Assembly: GCA_037189645.1 (NCBI GenBank)
Contig: JBBCIY010000007.1
Coordinates: forward strand, 1 to 64,000
Source: Taishania sp037189645
Lineage (GTDB): Bacteria > Bacteroidota > Bacteroidia > Flavobacteriales_D > Crocinitomicaceae
Direction of reading: 5' to 3'
DNA length: 64,000 bases
Below are positions 34,361-42,887 of this stretch, piece by piece. Below the pieces are notes generated by a model. It made no database searches. It saw only the letters and a program-made list of their open reading frames with translations, and had not been told where the DNA came from. The position numbers and the translations under genes were made by a program. Every line of letters starts with the position of its first letter. The first letter of the stretch is position 1.

Positions 34361-37024
34361 ATGAACATCACTTTAAAACTATCCGGTCTTGAACCACTCA
34401 TCGTAACAACCGAATCCAACTTCGTGAATATCGGTGAACGCACCAATGTTACCGGCTCCAAAGCATTCCTGCGAATGATAAAAGAAGGGGATTTTGAAGC
34501 TGCGCTGGCTGTTGCCCGGGACCAGGTGGAGAATGGCGCGCAGATCATTGACGTCAACATGGATGAGGGGATGATCGATGGAAAAGAAGCGATGGTCAGA
34601 TTCCTGAACCTGATCGCTGCGGAGCCGGACATTGCACGTGTTCCCGTGATGATCGACAGCTCCAAATGGGAGATCATTGAAGCCGGACTGAAATGCGTCC
34701 AGGGAAAAGGGGTAGTAAATTCCATTTCACTGAAAGAAGGAAAAGAAGTGTTCATTCATCATGCGAAGCTGATCAAAAAATATGGTGCTGCCGTGATCGT
34801 CATGGCGTTTGATGAAAATGGACAGGCAGACAGCTACGAACGCCGCGTTGAAATCTGCAAACGCTCATACGACATCCTGGTCAATGAAGTGGGATTTCCG
34901 AAAGAGGACATCATTTTCGACCCGAATATCTTCCCGGTTGCAACGGGTATGGAAGAGCACAACAACAATGCACTGGATTTCTTCCGCGCTGCAAAATGGA
35001 TACGAGAGAACCTGCCGGGAGCTCATGTAAGCGGCGGGGTTTCCAATGTTTCGTTTTCATTCCGTGGAAACAATGTCGTCCGGGAGGCAATGCATGCCGC
35101 TTTCCTGTATCATGCCATCCGGAACGGGATGGATATGGGAATCGTGAATCCAACCATGCTGGAGGTTTACGACCAGGTAGATAAGGAACTGATGACGTAT
35201 GTGGAAGACGTGCTGCTCAATCGCAGGCCGGATGCAACGGAGCGCTTACTGGAATATGCCGAAACCGTCAAAGGAGACGGGAAAAAGAAAGAAGCGGACC
35301 TTTCCTGGAGGAATCAACCGGTAAATGAACGCCTTTCCCATGCGCTGGTAAAGGGAATTACGGATTTCATTGATGAGGATGTGGAAGAATGCCGGCACCA
35401 GTACGAACGTCCGATCGAAGTGATTGAAGGCCCCTTGATGGATGGAATGAATATTGTCGGCGACCTGTTCGGCAGCGGAAAAATGTTTTTACCTCAGGTT
35501 GTCAAATCCGCGCGTGTTATGAAAAAAGCCGTTGCTTACCTTCTCCCATTCATCGAAGCGGAAAAAGACGGGGTTTCGTCAAGTGCGGGAAAGATCCTGC
35601 TGGCAACCGTTAAAGGCGATGTTCACGACATCGGTAAAAACATCGTCGGGGTGGTGCTTGGCTGTAATAATTATGAAGTGATCGACCTGGGAGTAATGGT
35701 CCCTCCGGAAAAGATCATCCGGGAAGCGATCCAGCACAAAGTAGATGTGATCGGATTAAGCGGCCTGATCACTCCTTCACTGGACGAAATGGTTACTGTC
35801 GCCAAAGAAATGGAAAGAGCAAATCTGTCCGTTCCATTGATGATCGGCGGGGCAACAACTTCACGTGTCCATACGGCAGTAAAAATAGAGCAGCATTTTA
35901 CAAAAGACCAGACAGTTCACGTATTGGATGCCTCCAGAAGCGTGACGGTCGTGGAAAGTCTGTTGGGAGGAAAAAAAGAGCATTTCGTCGCTGAAGTAAA
36001 AGCTGATTACGCGAAATTAAGAGCCCACCATGAAAAACACCGGGGAGCAAAGGAAATTTTATCACTGGAAGCAGCAAGAGCAAATAAATTCCAGATCGAC
36101 TGGAAACAGGAAGATTGCATCCGTCCCAATTTCCTGGGGATAAAAGAAATAACACCTGACTTGCAGACGCTGGTGAATTATATCGACTGGACCCCTTTCT
36201 TCCAGACCTGGGAACTCCATGGTAAATTTCCCCGCATCCTGGAAGATGAGATCGTCGGAACAGAAGCGAAAAAATTATACGAAGACGCGAAGAAACTACT
36301 GGAAACGATCGTCAGTGAAAAATGGCTGAACCCTAAGGGGGTCATCGGGTTATTCCCGGCTAACAGCATTGGCGACGATATAGAGATCTATGACACGGAA
36401 ACAGCCGGAAAAGTCATTTACATACAACGGACACTCCGCCAGCAGACCAAAAAAGCGCAAGGGCAGCCCAATATCGCATTAGCTGACTTCGTTGCGCCGA
36501 AAGAAAGCGGGATCACCGATTACATTGGTGGTTTTGCCGTTACTTCAGGATTGGGAATAGAACCTTACCTGGAAAAATTCAAAGCGGACCACGATGATTA
36601 TAATTCCATTATGCTGAAAGCGCTGGCAGACCGGTTCGCTGAGGCTTTTGCAGAATACCTGCACGAAGAAGTCCGGAAGAATTACTGGGGATATGCACCG
36701 GATGAAACGCTTGACAATGAGGCATTGATAAAAGAATCTTACCGGGGAATCCGACCGGCACCGGGCTATCCTGCATGCCCGGATCACACGGAGAAAACAG
36801 GATTATTCCAGTTGATCAATGTCACGGAACTGACAGGAATCGAACTGACGGACAGCCTGGCAATGTTCCCGGCAGCCTCCGTCAGCGGATGGTATTTTGC
36901 ACATCCTCAGGCAAAATATTTCGGGTTGGGAAAAATCGGGAACGACCAGGTGGAAGACCTGGCAAATCGCAAGAACATACCGGTGGAAGAAATGGAACGA
37001 TGGTTATCGAGCGTGATTCATTAA
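34361..37024 (+). CDS. metH: Methionine synthase, folate, cobalamin and activation modules (split MetH, C-terminal part)
   Basis: 887 aa. In order: pterin-binding methyltetrahydrofolate barrel (VNIGERTNVTGSKAF onward), cobalamin-binding cap and Rossmann domains with the cobalt-ligand motif DVHDIG (His near residue 423), and the SAM-binding reactivation domain (YRGIRPAPGYPACPDH). It passes methyl from folate to B12 to homocysteine, held by the separate upstream chain. All expected motifs are intact, so this is a functional split rather than a broken gene. No metF follows; a terminator lies 5 bp past the stop. Confidence 0.97.
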   Translation: MNITLKLSGLEPLIVTTESNFVNIGERTNVTGSKAFLRMIKEGDFEAALAVARDQVENGAQIIDVNMDEGMIDGKEAMVRFLNLIAAEPDIARVPVMIDSSKWEIIEAGLKCVQGKGVVNSISLKEGKEVFIHHAKLIKKYGAAVIVMAFDENGQADSYERRVEICKRSYDILVNEVGFPKEDIIFDPNIFPVATGMEEHNNNALDFFRAAKWIRENLPGAHVSGGVSNVSFSFRGNNVVREAMHAAFLYHAIRNGMDMGIVNPTMLEVYDQVDKELMTYVEDVLLNRRPDATERLLEYAETVKGDGKKKEADLSWRNQPVNERLSHALVKGITDFIDEDVEECRHQYERPIEVIEGPLMDGMNIVGDLFGSGKMFLPQVVKSARVMKKAVAYLLPFIEAEKDGVSSSAGKILLATVKGDVHDIGKNIVGVVLGCNNYEVIDLGVMVPPEKIIREAIQHKVDVIGLSGLITPSLDEMVTVAKEMERANLSVPLMIGGATTSRVHTAVKIEQHFTKDQTVHVLDASRSVTVVESLLGGKKEHFVAEVKADYAKLRAHHEKHRGAKEILSLEAARANKFQIDWKQEDCIRPNFLGIKEITPDLQTLVNYIDWTPFFQTWELHGKFPRILEDEIVGTEAKKLYEDAKKLLETIVSEKWLNPKGVIGLFPANSIGDDIEIYDTETAGKVIYIQRTLRQQTKKAQGQPNIALADFVAPKESGITDYIGGFAVTSGLGIEPYLEKFKADHDDYNSIMLKALADRFAEAFAEYLHEEVRKNYWGYAPDETLDNEALIKESYRGIRPAPGYPACPDHTEKTGLFQLINVTELTGIELTDSLAMFPAASVSGWYFAHPQAKYFGLGKIGNDQVEDLANRKNIPVEEMERWLSSVIH

Positions 37025-37028
37025 ACGC

Positions 37029-37055
37029 AGAAAGGCGTATTTTATACGCCTTTCT
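37029..37055. terminator. Bidirectional terminator after metH
   Basis: A perfect 12-bp stem AGAAAGGCGTAT/ATACGCCTTTCT with a TTT loop, between the convergent metH and 86-aa genes. Confidence 0.85.
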
Positions 37056-37073
37056 CTGTCAATACTGATCCTA

Positions 37074-37334
37074 TTACTTTGTTGCCGCCCACTTCCTGAT
37101 CTCTGTCCTGAACCATTCATCTGCAGCTTCAGTCCATTTATAATTTTCACGCAGGTACGCCATCGTGTCTTTTTCGATATCCGTATACGTATCTCCATCC
37201 TTTACAGCATCAAGCAGCTGTTTTGCGTCTTCCATGGAGATTCTCCCGTCTCCTGAACCCGCTGTCAATTTGTCTGCCAGTTCGATCAACTCTCCATCGT
37301 ACTTTTTTCCGTCAATAGTTTTGTAATAACTCAT
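37074..37334 (-). CDS. Conserved 86-aa protein with EF-hand-like loop
   Basis: A short acidic protein starting MSYYKTIDGKKYDGEL. The segment GSGDGRISMEDAKQLLDAV resembles an EF-hand loop plus helix, but lacks a full set of acidic ligands. The C-terminal WTEAADEWFRTEIRKWAA is strongly helical. I believe similar small proteins occur widely in bacteria; the function is not known to me. It is a single gene converging on metH. Confidence 0.75.
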   Translation of the reverse strand: MSYYKTIDGKKYDGELIELADKLTAGSGDGRISMEDAKQLLDAVKDGDTYTDIEKDTMAYLRENYKWTEAADEWFRTEIRKWAATK

Positions 37335-37450
37335 TATTGTATTTTTTAAAGTTCCAGATAAAAATAAAACTTATTTTTAAATATTGAACGCCTTGTTTTC
37401 AAAATAATGAATCCACTGGCCTCAACCGGGCAAATCATCATTTATTTCCC

Positions 37451-37458
37451 TAACTTTG
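37451..37458 (+). promoter_or_regulatory. Bacteroidete -7 promoter element for the osmC-rlmB operon
   Basis: TAACTTTG, exact TAnnTTTG match, 19 bp upstream of the OsmC-family ATG. Confidence 0.6.
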
Positions 37459-37477
37459 TTCCTGAAACAATATAATT

Positions 37478-37882
37478 ATGAGCACAGCACGCGTTGAATA
37501 TTTAGGAGAACTGCGTACAAAATGTACACATATCCAATCCGGAACGGAGATCTTTACGGACGCTCCGGTCGACAATAACGGAAAAGGAGAAGCATTCTCC
37601 CCTACCGACCTGGTAGCAACATCCTATGCATCCTGCATGATGACGATCATAGGAATCTATTGCAGCCAGCACGGACTGTCGTTCTCCCACGCACAGGCTG
37701 AAGTCACCAAGGTCATGACCGATGCTCCCCGCAGGATCGGGGAAATCGTTATTGAGCTGGACCTGTCCGGAAACAACTGGACAGAACAGGAGCAGGAAAA
37801 AGTTCTTCGCGCAGCCAAAGCATGCCCCGTAGCAAAATCCGTACATGAAGACATTACCATCGTTTTTGATATTACATTCTAA
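37478..37882 (+). CDS. OsmC family protein
   Basis: 134 aa. The two peroxidatic/resolving Cys positions of the family are present: SCMMTIIGIYC in the long central helix and KACPVAKSV near the C-terminus. OsmC/Ohr proteins reduce organic hydroperoxides with thiols; this one is closer to the YhfA-type branch, whose substrates are unclear. Its stop codon directly abuts the ATG of rlmB. Confidence 0.9.
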   Translation: MSTARVEYLGELRTKCTHIQSGTEIFTDAPVDNNGKGEAFSPTDLVATSYASCMMTIIGIYCSQHGLSFSHAQAEVTKVMTDAPRRIGEIVIELDLSGNNWTEQEQEKVLRAAKACPVAKSVHEDITIVFDITF

Positions 37883-38656
37883 ATGAGAGAGAATAACCAA
37901 AAATACCCGCGCAAAGAAGACAAAGACATCATTTTCGGTGTCCGTGCAGTGATCGAAGCGATCAAAGCCGAACGGGAGATCAACAGAATACTGATCCAGA
38001 AAGGCATCAGCAAGGATCTTTTCTTTGAATTAAAAGAGGCATTGAAAGGGAAAGACCTCAACCTGCAATACGTTCCTTCCCAGAAGCTGGACGGCATAAC
38101 GCAGAACAACCACCAGGGCGTTATCGCCTATGTTTCTCCTGTTGAATACGGGAACATCGAGGAACTGGTCGATGAAAAATTACTTGCCGGCGAAAAGGTA
38201 AATGTGCTGGTACTGGACAGGATCACGGATGTACGCAACTTCGGGGGGATCGCCCGCACCGCGGAATGCCAGGGGGTAGATGCGATTCTGATTCCATCCA
38301 AAGGTTCAGCCCTGGTAACCTCTGATGCGATCAAAACTTCAGCAGGTGCACTGAACAGGATCAAAGTGTGCAAAACAGATGACCTGAAAAATACATTGTT
38401 TTACCTTCAGCAAAGCGGTGTGAGGATCATTGCCTGCACAGAAAAGGCTAAAAGCAATCTGTATGAAACAAACCTGAGAGGTTCGGTTGCCATTATCATG
38501 GGTTCCGAAGAAAACGGGATTACACAGGACCTGATTAATTTGAGCGATATTTCAACCAAAATCCCGATGCGCGGGAATATTTCTTCACTGAATGTCGGTG
38601 TCGCGGCAGGAATGGTGCTGTATGAAAAGACACGGCAGGAATTGTACGGAAGCTAA
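37883..38656 (+). CDS. rlmB: 23S rRNA (guanosine-2'-O)-methyltransferase RlmB, SpoU/TrmH family
   Basis: 257 aa. The N-terminal substrate-binding domain (IIFGVRAVIEAI) precedes a SPOUT knot domain with the three family motifs: DRITDVRNFGGIARTA, IIMGSEENGI and IPMRGNISSLNVGVAAG. It methylates a 2'-OH in rRNA (G2251 in E. coli) or a related target. It begins immediately after the OsmC gene with no spacer and is 9 bp before the cyclase gene. Confidence 0.93.
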   Translation: MRENNQKYPRKEDKDIIFGVRAVIEAIKAEREINRILIQKGISKDLFFELKEALKGKDLNLQYVPSQKLDGITQNNHQGVIAYVSPVEYGNIEELVDEKLLAGEKVNVLVLDRITDVRNFGGIARTAECQGVDAILIPSKGSALVTSDAIKTSAGALNRIKVCKTDDLKNTLFYLQQSGVRIIACTEKAKSNLYETNLRGSVAIIMGSEENGITQDLINLSDISTKIPMRGNISSLNVGVAAGMVLYEKTRQELYGS

Positions 38657-38665
38657 TCAGAAGAT

Positions 38666-39412
38666 ATGAAACTATTTTTAAACGAAACGGATTACATCAA
38701 CACGGAAGAGGGAATTGACATTTCCATCCCGATGGGAGGAAAAAATGCTGACGCGAAAGCCTGGTATGTTGACTCTCCTGTGATTGAGCCGGTTCGTTCC
38801 AATGGTTTTACAGGAAGTGTTGCGGAAGGCGGAAGTGTCAATTTCAGGAATATCTTGTTCAATCCCCATGGAAACGGAACGCATACCGAATGCCTGGGAC
38901 ACATTACCAAAGAAGTACATTCCATTAACGAACAGTTGACAGAGTTCTTTTTCGAAGCGATCCTGGTTTCCGTTCAGCCTGAAAAAACCGGGAATGGTGA
39001 CCTGGTGATCACGAAACAGCAACTAAAAAAAGCGGTTGGCGACCAGTTATCCAAAGCGCTGATCATCCGGACACTTCCCAATGATCCATCCAAATTAATC
39101 ACTGATTATTCTGCTACGAATCCTCCCTACATGGATATTTCCTGTATGGATGTCTTAAACGAAGCGGGGGTGGAACACCTACTGCTCGATCTTCCTTCTG
39201 TTGACAGAGAATCCGACAACGGTGTTCTGGCTATGCACCATGCATTCTGGCAGGTTCCTGAGAATCCCCAATATCATAAGACGATCACTGAATTAATCTT
39301 TGTTCCCGATACTGCTCCTGACGGAAAGTATCTTCTTTCCCTGCAGGTAGCACCCTTTGAAAATGACGCCAGTCCAAGCAGACCGGTCGTGTATCCTGTA
39401 AGAGCCAGCTGA
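38666..39412 (+). CDS. Cyclase/kynurenine formamidase-like metal hydrolase
   Basis: 248 aa of the cyclase family (PF04199 type). The metal motif is HGNGTHTECLGHI, a variant of the family HxGTHxDxPxH in which Asp is Glu and Pro is missing. A second region MHHAFWQVPENPQYHK matches the later active-site block. Family members hydrolyse N-formylkynurenine or isatin, but these substitutions leave the substrate open. It is the last gene of the osmC-rlmB operon and is followed by a terminator. Confidence 0.82.
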   Translation: MKLFLNETDYINTEEGIDISIPMGGKNADAKAWYVDSPVIEPVRSNGFTGSVAEGGSVNFRNILFNPHGNGTHTECLGHITKEVHSINEQLTEFFFEAILVSVQPEKTGNGDLVITKQQLKKAVGDQLSKALIIRTLPNDPSKLITDYSATNPPYMDISCMDVLNEAGVEHLLLDLPSVDRESDNGVLAMHHAFWQVPENPQYHKTITELIFVPDTAPDGKYLLSLQVAPFENDASPSRPVVYPVRAS

Positions 39413-39440
39413 CGATACATACGAACGGCATAAAAACAAA

Positions 39441-39469
39441 AAAGAGTTGATCAATTTCATCAACTCTTT
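39441..39469 (+). terminator. Terminator of the osmC-rlmB-cyclase operon
   Basis: A perfect 11-bp stem AAAGAGTTGAT/ATCAACTCTTT with a 7-nt loop, 29 bp past the stop. Confidence 0.85.
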
Positions 39470-39540
39470 ATCATAAGTATCAATAGTAGGTTAACTTCAA
39501 ATAGTTTTCATTTTTTTGTAGTGCAGTTGTAATTTCTTTA

Positions 39541-39700
39541 AGTAAAAACAGGTACTTCTTACGCTCCGATGCGTTTGAATTTAAAATGAGGAATAAGAAC
39601 TGTTATACTCTTTAATCAAACTAGAAAATGAAACCTGCCTCTCCAAGCAGTGCTCCCCATTTTTATATTTCAAAGCGAACGTAAGAAGTAACCTGATTTA
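39541..39700. ncRNA. Long imperfect inverted repeat, candidate rod-shaped structured RNA
   Basis: The left arm (about 39546-39587) and right arm (about 39656-39698) are complementary over four helices: CAGGT/ACCTG, ten perfect pairs ACTTCTTACG/CGTAAGAAGT, TTTGAA/TTCAAA, and AAAATG/CATTTT. They enclose about 70 nt containing a further small hairpin (CTGC/GCAG at 39635-39650). No coding potential and no transposase nearby. A rod with internal bubbles resembles 6S-type RNAs (a 6S-Flavo class is known in this group), but the strand and identity are unproven. Confidence 0.5.
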
Positions 39701-39931
39701 TTTCTCCTTATTTCTATAGCTAAGGTAACACTATCCCACTAACTTAAGTTTGAAAATGAATATTTAGCAGTTTCTTATGAATATTTCGCTTTATTGAATG
39801 ATTTTTTGATCGTACAACCGCTTTAAAAACCGGTTCATAAGAGAAAAAATGCAATTTATCGAACAATCAAAGGCATACGTAGAAATACGCAAAATAATGA
39901 ACTTCCGTAGAATGAAACGGACAGGCTGTGA

Positions 39932-41389
39932 TCAACTCCATGTTGTGCCCTCTTTCGAGTCTTTTACAACAATGCCTGCTTTCGCGAGCGCATCCCTGAT
40001 CTGGTCGGAAGTTGTCCAGTCTTTGTTTTCCCTGGCTTTCGCTCTCAGATCCAGGACCAGGTCCATTACAGGAGACAAACGGTCATTTCCTTCACCTGCT
40101 TCCAGTTTCAGCCCCAGCACATCGTAAACGAAACTTTCCATCTCTTCCGTAAGCAGCTTCAGGTCGTCAGGAGTGATTACCTCAGTTCCGTCATTCACTT
40201 TATTTACCAACGTAACCGCATCAAATAACCTGGCAACTAAAACAGGTGCGTTGAAGTCATCGTTCATAGCAGCATAGAAGGACTGAACCATCTGCCGGAC
40301 ATCGGAAGAAGAACTGTCGGAGGTTTTTAACTTTGGAAGTAATGCCAGTGCATCTTTCAACCGCTGGAACCCTTTTTCAGCAGCAGCCAGCGCATCTTTC
40401 GACACATCAATCGTTGAACGGTAATGTGCCTGCATCATAAAAAAGCGGACTGCATTCGCATGGTAGGCCTTGTCAAAAATATCCGTTGTCCCTTCAATGA
40501 TCTCCATCGGCAGGAAAAAATTACCGAATGATTTACTCATCTTCTGGCCATTCACATTCAGCATATTGGCATGCATCCAGGTATTTGCAGGATTACAGCC
40601 GAATGAACCGCAATTCTGGGCAATTTCGTCTTCGTGATGGGGAAATTTCAGATCCATTCCGCCCCCGTGAATGTCGAAACGGCTTCCCAGGTATTTGGTG
40701 CTCATTGCCGTACATTCAATGTGCCATCCCGGATTCCCGTCCCCCCACGGAGAACGCCAGATCTGCATGTCTTCCGGGTTTGCTTTTTTCCAGAGTGCGA
40801 AATCGGCAAAGAACCGCTTTTCATCCTGGGCATTCAGCTCTCTTGTCGATTCTTCGAGCTCCTCTACTTTCCTTCCGCTTAAAATTCCGTAGTTAAATTT
40901 TTCCGAATATGCCTTTACATCAAAATAAACCGAACCATTCACCACATACGCGAAACCGTTTTCAATGATTTTCTCAATGATCTCAATCTGCTCCTGGATG
41001 TGCTGTGTAGCTGTCGGCTCAATGCTGGGAGGCAACAAATTATAGACACGCTGAAGTTCGATGAACTTGCGGTTATATTTATAAACGATCTCCAGTGACT
41101 GAACCTGTTCCAGGCGGGCTGCTTTCCCGATGCTGTCCACATCTTCACCTGCACTGTTCGTAATATGCCCGGCATCTGTGATATTGCGCACATATTTTAC
41201 CTGATAACCCAATTTGAGCAAATAACGGTAAACAAGGTCAAAATTGATGAACGTACGCATATTTCCCATGTGCGGCTCACTGTAAAGTGTAGGTCCGCAT
41301 ACATACATGCCGACACGTCCGTCGTGAATCGGTTTAAATTCTTCTTTTGTACCGGTTAAACTATTATAAATAGATAATTTTTGTGTCAT
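39932..41389 (-). CDS. cysS: Cysteinyl-tRNA synthetase
   Basis: 485 aa from ATG 41389 (MTQKLSIYNSLTG). The frame is open to 41467 but a promoter element at 41438-41445 lies inside that extension. The class I signatures are present: HMGN within YSEPHMGNMRTF (HIGH equivalent), KMSKS, and zinc ligands including CGPT and the GWHIECTAMS block. It charges tRNA-Cys. Confidence 0.98.
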   Translation of the reverse strand: MTQKLSIYNSLTGTKEEFKPIHDGRVGMYVCGPTLYSEPHMGNMRTFINFDLVYRYLLKLGYQVKYVRNITDAGHITNSAGEDVDSIGKAARLEQVQSLEIVYKYNRKFIELQRVYNLLPPSIEPTATQHIQEQIEIIEKIIENGFAYVVNGSVYFDVKAYSEKFNYGILSGRKVEELEESTRELNAQDEKRFFADFALWKKANPEDMQIWRSPWGDGNPGWHIECTAMSTKYLGSRFDIHGGGMDLKFPHHEDEIAQNCGSFGCNPANTWMHANMLNVNGQKMSKSFGNFFLPMEIIEGTTDIFDKAYHANAVRFFMMQAHYRSTIDVSKDALAAAEKGFQRLKDALALLPKLKTSDSSSSDVRQMVQSFYAAMNDDFNAPVLVARLFDAVTLVNKVNDGTEVITPDDLKLLTEEMESFVYDVLGLKLEAGEGNDRLSPVMDLVLDLRAKARENKDWTTSDQIRDALAKAGIVVKDSKEGTTWS

Positions 41390-41735
41390 CAGAATCTGGA
41401 TTTTAAACAGTTTTTGGTTGGTTGTTGATTCAGCACGCAAACATAAAGAAAATCTGGCAAAAAACACTTTATTATTTGTTGCCCATCTTTCCAGAAGCTC
41501 CTTTCACCCAAGATTTAAAACCTGGATTGGAGAAAAACAATACCATGTGATCAAATCGTATTCAACTATTTTTTCCGCTTTGCGGCCCGCTTCTATCGAT
41601 GATCACCGGATCGCTCTATCAGGAAGACACTTTTTCTATTTCCAGCTGAAACGGATTTTTTTCCTTTTACCATTTTTACATCAAAAAAATCACTATATTC
41701 AATGTAACCAATGACTTATCTTTTAATCTAAAACA
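41390..41735. other. Gene-free stretch between divergent cysS and ORF6N genes
   Basis: It holds the cysS promoter element (41438-41445). A 98-codon frame here has no family resemblance and is not called. The last ~25 bp (ACTTATCTTTTAATCTAAAA-type sequence from 41714) is repeated before the second ORF6N copy. Confidence 0.5.
41438..41445 (-). promoter_or_regulatory. Bacteroidete -7 promoter element for cysS
   Basis: TATGTTTG on the minus strand, 48 bp upstream of the ATG at 41389. Confidence 0.55.
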
Positions 41736-42248
41736 ATGTATTTACACAACATTCAAAGTAAAATCTACGAGCTTCGGGACCAGAAAATCATGCTGGATTT
41801 TGATTTAGCAGAACTGTATGAAGTGGAAACACGGGTATTGAAACAAGCCGTTAAACGAAATCTGGACCGTTTCCCGCCGGATTTTATGTTTCAGCTTTCC
41901 AACACAGAATGGAGAGAGGTTATCACAATTTGTGATAACCTTCCTGAAAACATAAAATATAGTCCGGCAACACCTTTTGCATTTACCGAACAAGGTGTTG
42001 CCATGCTGTCCGGGGTGTTGAAAAGCAAAAAAGCGATCGAAGTCAACATCGCGGTTATGCGCGCTTTTGTTTTCATTCGTCAGTATGCGCTTTCGCACCG
42101 TGACTTAACAGAAAAATTAAAGGACCTGGAACAGAAATACGATAAACAGTTCAATGATATTTTTGACGCTCTCAATTATTTGGTCAAACACAATAACCAA
42201 CAAATCACACACAAAGAACGCAAGCGAATCGGGTTTAAGGAAAATTGA
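41736..42248 (+). CDS. ORF6N domain protein (phage antirepressor-like), intact copy
   Basis: 170 aa. The N-terminal ORF6N domain reads MYLHNIQSKIYELRDQK, followed by MLDFDLAELYEVETRVLKQAVKRN, then FTEQGVAMLSGVLKSKKA, and a C-terminal helical/coiled-coil tail (LTEKLKDLEQKYDKQFNDIF). ORF6N is related to KilA-N and was first seen in phage proteins, but free-standing chromosomal copies are common in Bacteroidota. It probably binds DNA; the target is unknown. A second, damaged copy follows. Confidence 0.88.
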   Translation: MYLHNIQSKIYELRDQKIMLDFDLAELYEVETRVLKQAVKRNLDRFPPDFMFQLSNTEWREVITICDNLPENIKYSPATPFAFTEQGVAMLSGVLKSKKAIEVNIAVMRAFVFIRQYALSHRDLTEKLKDLEQKYDKQFNDIFDALNYLVKHNNQQITHKERKRIGFKEN

Positions 42249-42364
42249 TTTTTCCAACCAAAAATTAATGTCTTCAAGTACAAATAACTTATCTTCTAAA
42301 CTGGAAATCAATGTATTTATAAAACATTCAAAGCAAGATTTATGAAGTCCGGGGACAAAAAGTA

Positions 42365-42820
42365 ATGCTTGATTTTGATCTTGCGGAACTATATGAAGTA
42401 GAAACACGGATATTGAATCAGGGAGTGAAACGAAATATTGATTTATTTCCTGCAGATTTTATGTTTCGACTTACACCGGAAGAATGGCAAACAATGTCAT
42501 CACAGTTTGTGATGACATACCCCGAAAAACGTCCAAAAACAGCTTTGCCGTCAGCTTTTACCGAACACGGGGTAACAATGTTGGCAAACGTTTTGAAAAG
42601 TAAAAAAGCAAGACAAACGAGTGTTTCAATTGTTCGGGCATTTATCGCTCTCAAAGAATTCGCTCTTAATTATGCAGAGCTTGCCAACAAATTAAAGGAA
42701 ATAGAAGCAACATACAACAAGCAGTTCAACGACGTATATGATGCCATCAACTATTTATTGCAAAAAGATAAAGCTACGGCTGAACAGAAAGAACGCAAAC
42801 GAATCGGGTTTAAAGATTGA
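42365..42820 (+). CDS. ORF6N domain protein, second copy with lost N-terminus (possible pseudogene)
   Basis: 151 aa from an internal ATG. The ancestral start is at 42311 (ATG TAT TTA), but codon 4, CAC in the first copy, is TAA here (42320-42322). The next 14 codons still read NIQSKIYEVRGQKV in frame, so a single nonsense change removed the original first strand. A shorter product from 42365 keeps MLDFDLAELYEVETRIL and the rest. The domain is missing about 18 residues, so it may be inactive or a dominant partner of the first copy. Confidence 0.7.
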   Translation: MLDFDLAELYEVETRILNQGVKRNIDLFPADFMFRLTPEEWQTMSSQFVMTYPEKRPKTALPSAFTEHGVTMLANVLKSKKARQTSVSIVRAFIALKEFALNYAELANKLKEIEATYNKQFNDVYDAINYLLQKDKATAEQKERKRIGFKD

Positions 42821-42836
42821 AATATACAGAAACAAA

Positions 42837-42866
42837 AAAGAGAATCTGATCGCTCAGATTCTCTTT
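42837..42866. terminator. Bidirectional terminator between ORF6N and acyl-CoA dehydrogenase genes
   Basis: A perfect 13-bp stem AAAGAGAATCTGA/TCAGATTCTCTTT with a TCGC loop, between convergent genes. Confidence 0.87.
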
Positions 42867-42887
42867 ACCTATTTTTTATCCGGTTTC

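Larger units (their letters stand above)
41711..42820 (+). repeat. Tandem duplication of an ORF6N gene with its leader
   Basis: Two direct copies with a period of about 575 bp (first ATG 41736, matching ATG 42311). Similarity covers the leader (ATGACTTATCTT and ATAACTTATCTT), the whole coding region, and the end (AACGAATCGGGTTTAA-type). The copies have diverged considerably in the middle, so the duplication is not recent. Confidence 0.8.

Noticed and set aside
39849..40127. 92-codon plus-strand frame
   Set aside because: Most of it lies opposite cysS; it is a shadow frame.
41418..41714. 98-codon frame between cysS and the ORF6N pair
   Set aside because: It overlaps the cysS promoter, has no recognisable domain and has a low-complexity hydrophobic end typical of AT-rich intergenic DNA.
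41711..42820. ORF6N pair as evidence of a prophage
   Set aside because: No integrase, structural or lysis gene and no attachment repeats; stand-alone ORF6N genes are common in this phylum.
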